In this document: in pieces, positions 13,601 through 22,600 of the stretch
Numbering within the stretch: position 1 is the first letter of the stretch
Layout of the letters: the number at the start of each line of letters is the position of its first letter
Assembly: GCA_013202285.1 (NCBI GenBank)
Contig: JABMRV010000154.1
Span: 1 to 33,021, forward strand
DNA length: 33,021 nt
Source of the DNA: a bacterium
GTDB lineage: Bacteria; Electryoneota; AABM5-125-24; Hatepunaeales; Hatepunaeaceae
Reading direction: 5' to 3'
Translations under genes and position numbers: made by a program
The notes under the pieces: generated by a model
The model's database searches: none
Seen by the model: only the letters and a program-made list of their open reading frames with translations
Told to the model about the DNA's origin: nothing

Positions 13601-16600
13601 TGACCTTGATCGTCAACAATGTCAATCAGGCGCCGTACTGGGCTCAGATACCCGATACAATCTCTGCCGACGAGGGGACGATGTTTTCCCTCACTGTGGT
13701 CGGAATCGACCATGACGGGGACGATCTCACTACCTCACACTTCTCGGACGATATCCCGGAAAATGCGGATTTCACCGATCATGGGGATGGAACGGGTACT
13801 CTTTTGTGGGATATTACTTATGCTGATGCCGGCGTATATACCAGTCTTTTCACGATCAGCGATGGAGTGCTTGAATCGACTGCACCCGTAACCATAATAG
13901 TGAATAATGTGAATAATCCGCCGTACTGGGTCGATATGCCTGACTTCATAGGAATCGATGAAGGCGGATTGGTCGTATTCTACGTCGAGGGTGTCGATTC
14001 CGAGGGTGACGCTCTCGAAATCCGCTATAGCTCAATCGACATACCGGAATCCGCAGATTTCTCAGATTTCGGAAATGGTACGGGAGTCTTCACATGGCAG
14101 ACTAACTTCGAAGACATGGGCAGATACAGAGCGCTATTCACACTCTCCGACGGCACTCACGACGTCCCCGCGGCGGTAATCATCACTGTAGGCGATGTCA
14201 ATATGCCGCCCGAATGGGTGGATGTCCCTGATACTGTGATAGTTACCGAAGGCAACCAGCTTGATTTCTTTGTCAATGGCAGCGATCCTGATGGTGATGC
14301 CCTTACCATCTACTTTTACTCTCACTACCTGCCCGAAGAAGCCATATTTACCGATAACGGCGATGGTACAGGAAATTTCACATGGCAGACCGGTTATGAG
14401 GATGAGGGAGTATATTTAGCTACTCCGATCCTCTCAGATGGTGAATACGATGTCGAGGCTGAAGTCCAGATCATCGTCCTCCACAGCAATCGTGAACCTG
14501 AATGGGTCGTACTGCCCGAACAGGAGATTGTGATCGACGAGGGTGATCTGCTGCAGTTCGATGTTGCCGCCAGCGATCCGGATGGTGATATCCTGAGATT
14601 GAGCATGACTTCTCCAGATCTGCCGGAAGCCGCAGTTCTCACAGATAACGGGGATGGTACAGGAGTCTTCACCTGGCAGACCAGTTACCTCGACGGTGGA
14701 TTCTATGAACTCATCCTCGTTGTATCAGACGGCGAAGATTCCGATGAGGCGGACATCTTCATCAATGTCGGCAACCTGAATCAGGTTCCGGTGTGGACGG
14801 AATATCCCGAGAATCTCACCGTAATCGGTTACGTGGAGAACGATGTATCGGTCGAGCTAACGGCTGAAGATCGCGATGGCGACGATCTTGAGTTCTTCTG
14901 GCAGTGGTCAGGGGAACGACCGGGCGATCCGCAGGTTAATTTCGAGGTCATCGATGACAACCGAATCAGGTTCACACTGAATACCGACCGCTTCGAGTTC
15001 GGTGTTTACAACGTGACCTTCTCAGTCTCAGACGGTGTGAATGAACCCCAGCTTGATATTGCATTTAATATCGGAACCGATCATTTCATCTACACTGAGA
15101 CCGGGAGTTCGCACGAGATCCGAATAGACAGACTGGTTCATTTCGGCGATGTACTCGAACGCGATGAACCTGAAATCTGGGATGAGATCGGTGTTCTGAC
15201 GCCCGATGGTGTAGTAGGCGGCTCTTACAGGTTCACTGATCAGATCGATATGCCTTTGACACTCATGGCTTATGGTGATGATCCTAACACGCAGGATATC
15301 GAAGGTTTTGCTCCCGACGAATCTTTCACCTTCCGTTGCTGGGATTACGATGAAGGCGTCGAATACGGCGCACGCGCCGAATTAATTGCCGGTGACCGAA
15401 ACTGGCGGCATGACGGATTCTCACTGATTGAACTGTTCATCGGCACCGGCTTAACCGTCGAACCCGGAGAACTTGATTTCGGTCAGCTGCATGTTCAGGA
15501 GAGTTCCTCTCTGAATCTGACATTGAGAAATTCCGGCACCATACCCATTGAAGGCTTGACGTGTCTTATTGATGGAGGCAATTTCTCAGTTCCAGACCTT
15601 TCATACGACCTTGATGTCGATGAGGAGATCGAAATCGAAGTAACCTTCTCACCTGTATCCGACAGAGCTTATAACGCTGTTCTGCATATACGCGCCGATT
15701 TCGTGGATCTTGCCACAGTCGAGCTTACCGGAACCGGTATCGAAACCTGGTATTACGATTATACCATCACCGGGATATTCCACAACATAGACGTACTGCA
15801 GGCTGACTTTGACGGCATTCCCGTCGAGGATTACACCGAAATCGGTGTTATGACACCGGCTGGATTATGTGCCGGAGCCATCCTCGCCGCGGGAGATGCA
15901 CCCTGGGAGATCAGGGTCTATGGCGATGATCCTGAAACGCAGGAAATTGACGGTTTCCGTGCCGGTGAGCAGTTCCACTTCGCCTTCGCCGATACGATGG
16001 GAGGGGATGAGATTGAAGTTGAAGCCACTTATCTTGCTGGTCCCGACGAATGGGAGGAGGACGGTTATTCTGCGGTCATCCTGTCCACAGGAGACGCGCA
16101 TTTCCACCCTGTCATTAACGAAAGAGCGCATCATGTTTTCATCATTTCCGTTGATTATTTCGGCGAAGCGCTAAACTACACCGATGAGATCGCCGCGATC
16201 ACACCGCGCGGCGACATCGCTGGCAGCGTGATGATCACACCTGATCTCGAAATCTGGGAACTTGACGCTTACGGGGATAATCCCGATACCCGTAATGTGG
16301 TTGAGGGCTTCCGAACCGGAGAGTATATCTATTTCCGGTTGTGGGATGCTCAAAGCGAAATCGAGGTTGTTGTCAGGGCTGAATGGGCGGAAGGACCGAA
16401 CCGCTGGGATGACGACGCCGAAAGCCATGTTGTTCTGACAGCCGTCAGCGACAATAACGCTCCCATTTTCAGACCGCTGGACGATATCACGGTTACAGAG
16501 GATGAGGATATAGATCTTCTTCTCTACGTTCTCGATGGCGATGAAGATCCTATCAGCCTGTCGCTGATCGGTGTAAACCTCCCTCAGGGAATTGCATTTA

Positions 16601-19600
16601 CCGATCTGCATAACGGCAGAGGACTCTTCTCCTGGAGACCGAATTATAATCAGGCTGGGCAGTATATTGCTCTCTTCCGAGCCTTTGACGGAATCGATGA
16701 AACCAGGCTTGAGATCCCCATCAGAGTGACCAACGTAAATCGCCCGCCGGTGATAGCTGAAATAGACTCTATTGAAATCGACGAGGGCGAGCGGTTACTG
16801 CGGCTCCTCGAAGCCTATGATCCGGATGGCGATCCGGTCAGCTTCTCGATAGAGAACCTGCCCGTCGGGGCTTCACTTGTCGGCGCTATCCTGCGCTGGA
16901 CTCCGGGATACGACCAGGCGGGAGAATATGATCTCACCATTCGCGCCACCGATTTCGGACAACCTCCGTTGTCCGACGAGGAGCTTGTTCATATATTGGT
17001 TATCGAAGCCCAGAGAGCGCCCACCTGGGATGAGGTAGATATCGTCAGGGCTCATGAAAGTGATTTCGTCGAACTGAACCTGAGAGCTGTCGATCCCGAC
17101 GGAGATGAACTGGAACTCACTGCATTCAACCTGCCTCAAGGGTCGCAGTTCATGGACCTCGGCGGTGGTGACGGTGTTTTCACCTGGCAGACAGGTTACA
17201 TACATGCAGGATATTACCAGCCCTCATTCGTCGCCAGTGACGGCGTGTTAGCGGACACGATGATAGTCGAAATCTACATCCTGAACGTGAACCGGATGCC
17301 GATTCTCGAACCGATCGACAACCAGACGGCTTATGTCGGAAGTTCGGTTGAATTTGACGTCACCGCCAGCGATTCCGATGATGAAGATAACGGTCAACTC
17401 GAGATTTCCACGCGCAATGCGCCGCAGGGATTAACGCTCAATGAATGGGACGGTTCCAGCGGCAGTTACATTTGGGCTCCTGATGAGCAGGGAATTTTCC
17501 CCGATGTGCGCATCAGGGTATCCGACTCCGGTGGTGGATGGGACGAGCAGACGATCATCCTTACCGCTCTTCCTATCGACGAAGAGCCACCGGTAATAAC
17601 CGGTCTCAATCCGGCTAACGAGGAGATACTGCGCATCGACCGCCCGGCTATCCGCGCCAATATCACCGATGAGGGTAGCGGTATCGATATCGTTGAACTG
17701 ACCTTAGACGATCAACCTTGTGAGGACTGCACGTTTAATCCTCAAACCGGCGGTCTCGTGTGGGTTAGCGCAGGAGAACTGTCAGAAGGCGATCATAACT
17801 ACACGGTGCGCGCGGTGGATCATGCCGGAAACCAAACACAGATCAATGTAGTATTCGTAGTCAATGCTGATCCCGGCGTCATTGAACCGGATGATTATAC
17901 CATATACACTCTGTACGACAGAATCGACCTGAGCGGCACGACCGATCCCTTCGTGGATGTTGAACTGTGGTTGGACGGTGACCTTACAGGCGAAGCCTAT
18001 GCCGATTACCGCGGTCGGTTCACCTTCGAGCAGGTGGAACTGAACGAGGAGATGAACCGCTTCATTATGCGTGGTCATGACAACCTCATGGCGCCCGTGA
18101 GAGTGGATGTATATCTCGACATTGAACCGCCCGATATCGATCTTGTCTTCCCGATCGGCTGGATTTCCGAAACAATGCCTCGCATTCGAGCGTGGATCGA
18201 TGACGAAGGAATCGGATTGGACGTCGAAGAGGGCATTTATCTGGCAATCGACGGCGTTCAGATTGAAGGATATGGCTTCTTGGACGGCTTCCTGACATAC
18301 AACATTCAGGATCCCCTCGAAGAGGGTGAGCACGTCATCAGCATTGCAGCCGTTGACCTTTTAGGCAACACTCCGGATGACTCACTCGATGCAGTTATCT
18401 TCATCGACAGCCAGGCGCCGGTTGTCGATCACCCGTACTTCACCGAGGGCATGGTTTTTATCTCCAACCGGTCTCCCGAGCTGATTATCCCGATAAACGA
18501 CCCTATTCCCTCCAGCGGAATCCTGGGTAATGATCTGGTACTTAGCGTGGACGGCGAAGAACTGGACTATGATTGGTTCGAGATCGATCAGTCCGTTATA
18601 TTCGATTTCGACGGGTACGATGAATTAGAAGCTGGTGAACATACCATCATTATCGACGTTGACGACCGGGCGAGGAATAATACCAGAGCTACCGGCGGGT
18701 TCATTATCACAGATATCCAGGACTATGAGGCGCCGGTAATCTCGAACATGTTTCCTCCTCACGAGAGTACTGCCGGCGATGGAGATGGAGGCTTCGGCAT
18801 CATACCTGCGAGATTCTCCGCTGATACTGTGGCGTTCGTCATCAGTGACAATGATGTCGGAGTCGATTGGGATACGGTCTGGATGTGGGTGATTGCCTTG
18901 AACGATCCCGGTGATCCGGCAGATAACGACACCACCGTGTATCTACCCGGCGAGCTGTTCCAGATGCCCCACGGCAGGATGGTGGCTGTCATGCGTAATA
19001 ACGGTGATGGTCCGCAGCTCTCACCCAACGAGATGGGCGGTCTGCAGATCGGTCTTATCCAGATCGAAGCTTTCGGAGACGATGAAGTGGGTAACCAGGC
19101 GTCGCAGTTGTGGCAGTTCTTCTTCGATCCTGCTGCGCCAGAGACTCCGACACTGGTCGAACCGAATTTCTATTACACCAACGACGCCGTCATCAGTATT
19201 GACGGGTTCGCCGGAGGCGACGAACCGATTTATCCGGATGACTATGAGAATCTCATCACAATCAGGATCTATAGGAACGACGATATCGCTGCCGAGATTT
19301 ATGCAGATACGTTCTTCGATTTCACCGTACCGGAAGTTCTGCTGGTCGAAGGTGTGAACAGTATCACAGCAACCATGCTCGACGGTGGCGGTAACGAATC
19401 GGAATTCAGCGATCCAATCGAACTGGTTCTCGACCTTACATCACCTGAAATAACGGGCTTCGAAACTCCGCGCGGACCTCATATTTCCGATATAACACCT
19501 CTCTTCTCGGCAACATTGCGCGACCAGGGAACCGGTATTCAGGTCGCCGATATTGTGTTTAGTGTTGACGAAATTGAGTACGAATCGATATATAACCCGA

Positions 19601-22600
19601 ATAACGGCTCCCTTATCGCATCGGTCATGGATGATCTCGACGAGGGAGAGCATACCGCCCGCATCGATGTCAGCGATCTGGCTGGTAACACGACGTCGGA
19701 GGAGTACTCCTTTGAAATACATCTCCCACCGGTCGATCCACCTGAATTTGAACTGACACCCTATACGAGTACAAACCGCATATCCCTGACCGGTACTTCT
19801 GATGCCGGAAACGATATTGTTATTATCGTAAACGACAGGGAAACCGGCATAGTCGAAACAGATAATGCCAACGAATTCAACTTCGTCTATAACGCGCCTG
19901 AACTCCCTGAACCCACATGGATCAGTCTCATGGCGGTGAGCGAGGAGGAGGTCGAGAGCGAACATACCGAACCGCAGATGCTGCGCCACGATTATGCCGT
20001 GCCACTCTTCACCGGAACCCAACCGGAAAACGGCACGATTGTAGCCGTTTGGGAGCTTGATTCCGTCTCAGTTCATGTAAGCGACGCCGACGCCGGACTC
20101 GACTCTGAAGGCTTCTCCATCTCCCTGATGGGTGAAGCGGTGATGTTCAACTCGTTCGAGTCCGATTCCGGATACTGGCTGAGTGCTGATGTGGCTGATA
20201 TTGAGTTCGTCAACAATCAGACAGTCGAAGTCATAGCCGGTGCGAATGATCTTGCAGTTCCACCGAATCAGGGCAGACTGCGCTGGGAGTTCGTCACCCA
20301 GGTCGGAGCTTCTCCCGTTCTCATGCTGCCTGACACCTCGGTAAACGAAGATGAACAGCTTGCGCTGAACCTGTTTGCTTACGCCGATGACCCGGATCAT
20401 ACCTGGCAGGACTTGAACCTCACTGCTGAACTGGTCGAGGGCGACGAACATGCCCAACTGGCGCTCGATAACCTCGGTGTTCTACGCGTCAGAGCAGAGG
20501 AAAATTGGTTCGGGCGTCTCAGCATCGCCGTAGAAGTGGTCGATCCGGATGAACAGAGCGGCGCTGACACGATGATCGTGGATGTACTGCCGGTGAACGA
20601 CGCGCCAGTGTTCGACGAAATCGAGGATATGGTGGTCGATGAGGGTGAAATCGTACAGATTTGGGTTACGGCAACCGACATTGATCCGGATGATCAACTG
20701 ACCTTCAGTACAACCTCCAACCTGTTCAACCTCTCACCGTTCGGAGTGGCTGTTTTCCGTGCAGTAGGTGCCATGCGCGGCGTTCACGAGATTGAACTGT
20801 TCGTTAGAGATGAAGCGGGAGCAACCGGTCGGACGACATTCGAACTGACGATCAATTCAGTCAATAGTCCGGTGGAGGCAATCGGAGATATCCCCGATCT
20901 GGTGATAGATGAAGACTCCGAAGCCTTTACTGTCGCATCACTCGATACGATATTCTTCGACGCGGATGATGACCCGCTGTTCTATGAAGTTGAGTGCAGG
21001 GGTGGACTTATCATAGAGATCGACCCGGAGTCGAAACAGGTTACCATCGAACCGGAGAGGAATTTCTTTGGTGAGCGACGCGTTACGATCAGCGCCGATG
21101 ACCGCAATGGCTCGACGGCTTACGCCGAGTTCTGGCTGACAGTAACGGGAATAAACGATCCGCCTGAGCGTCGCGGTTTTCTGCCGTTCGATATCTCGCT
21201 GCCTGAAGATCCGGGCAGATACGTAATTGCCGATCTGGACAGCGTTTTCTTCGACCCGGACGGCGACAACATCGAGTTCGATACCGATGGCGGCGATTCG
21301 CTCGGAGTGATGATCGACGCCTATGGCATACTCACGCTGAACCCGATGCCGGACTGGTACGGTGTGCAGACGTTCACTCTGAAAGCCGATGATGGACATG
21401 AACCTGAAGGCGGACCGGTGAGAAATTCCGGCGACGCTGAATTTGTTGATTTCAGTAACTGGACAATGTCAAACGGCGCTCCTTCACGCGACGATTACAT
21501 ACCGATTGACATCATGGTGGAGATTCTGTCAGAAAACGACGCACCGCGGATCATAGCTCCGATTGAAGACCAGGTGTTGTATGAAGATGACATTCCCAGA
21601 CCTCTTCTCAACCTTTTCGATGTATTTGTCGAAGTCGATGGTGATGACATGGAGTTCTTCGTAACTGCGGAACAACCTTTGGAAGTTAGATGGAGCGACC
21701 AAAACGGCAATCTGCTGCTGATTGCTCCTGACAACTTCCACGGTCTCGACCTTGAGGTCGTCGTTGTTGCTAAGGATCCGTCCAGACTTGAGTCAACCGA
21801 CATTTTCATGGTTGACATACTGTCGATCAACGATCCTCCGCAGGTGATGAATCCCATCGCTGACCAGGAATTTGAGGAAGATGACGGACCCTGGATGGTG
21901 GTCGATCTTGATGATGTATTCTTCGATCCGGAGGGCGATCCGTTCTACTATCGCGTTCGTGCGGAAGAACCGCTGATTGTTGAGATCGATGACGATCACC
22001 TGCTTACAGTAATGGCTCCCGACAACTTCAACGGAACGGACATCGAGGTAACTGTTATCGCTTCGGACACCCCATTCCAAATCACAACCGGATCGGGCAG
22101 GGTCGCAAGATCGACAAGATCAATAAAGCGCGATGTCGGTCCTGTGAGGCAGTTGCGGTCAACCCGAAGCGTAGGTCGAAGTGTAGGGGCTGAACATCTT
22201 CAGCCAATACAATTTGGAAATCGCTTTGACGATTCTCGACCACCTCGCCGCGACGAAGAGATTGAGGAAATCTTCAAGGTGACCATTACTCCCGTTAACG
22301 ACGTACCGGTCTGGACGAATTACCCCGTGAACGTTCAGGTAGCCGAACTCGACTCGATTAAATTCGACGTTATAGCAATTGACGTCGATATGATATATGG
22401 GGGTGAACTGCTTGCTCTGAGGATCGTTGAGGAGAATGGCGTCATCGCGAGAGGCGCGTTTTTCACCGACAACGGCGACGGCACGGGAAGATTTTACTGG
22501 CTGACCGATTATGACGATGCCGGTGATTTCTACATTGTCGTGGAGGCAAGGGACCGGGCAGATGTAGCCGTATATGCGGACATCAGTATCACCGTCAATA

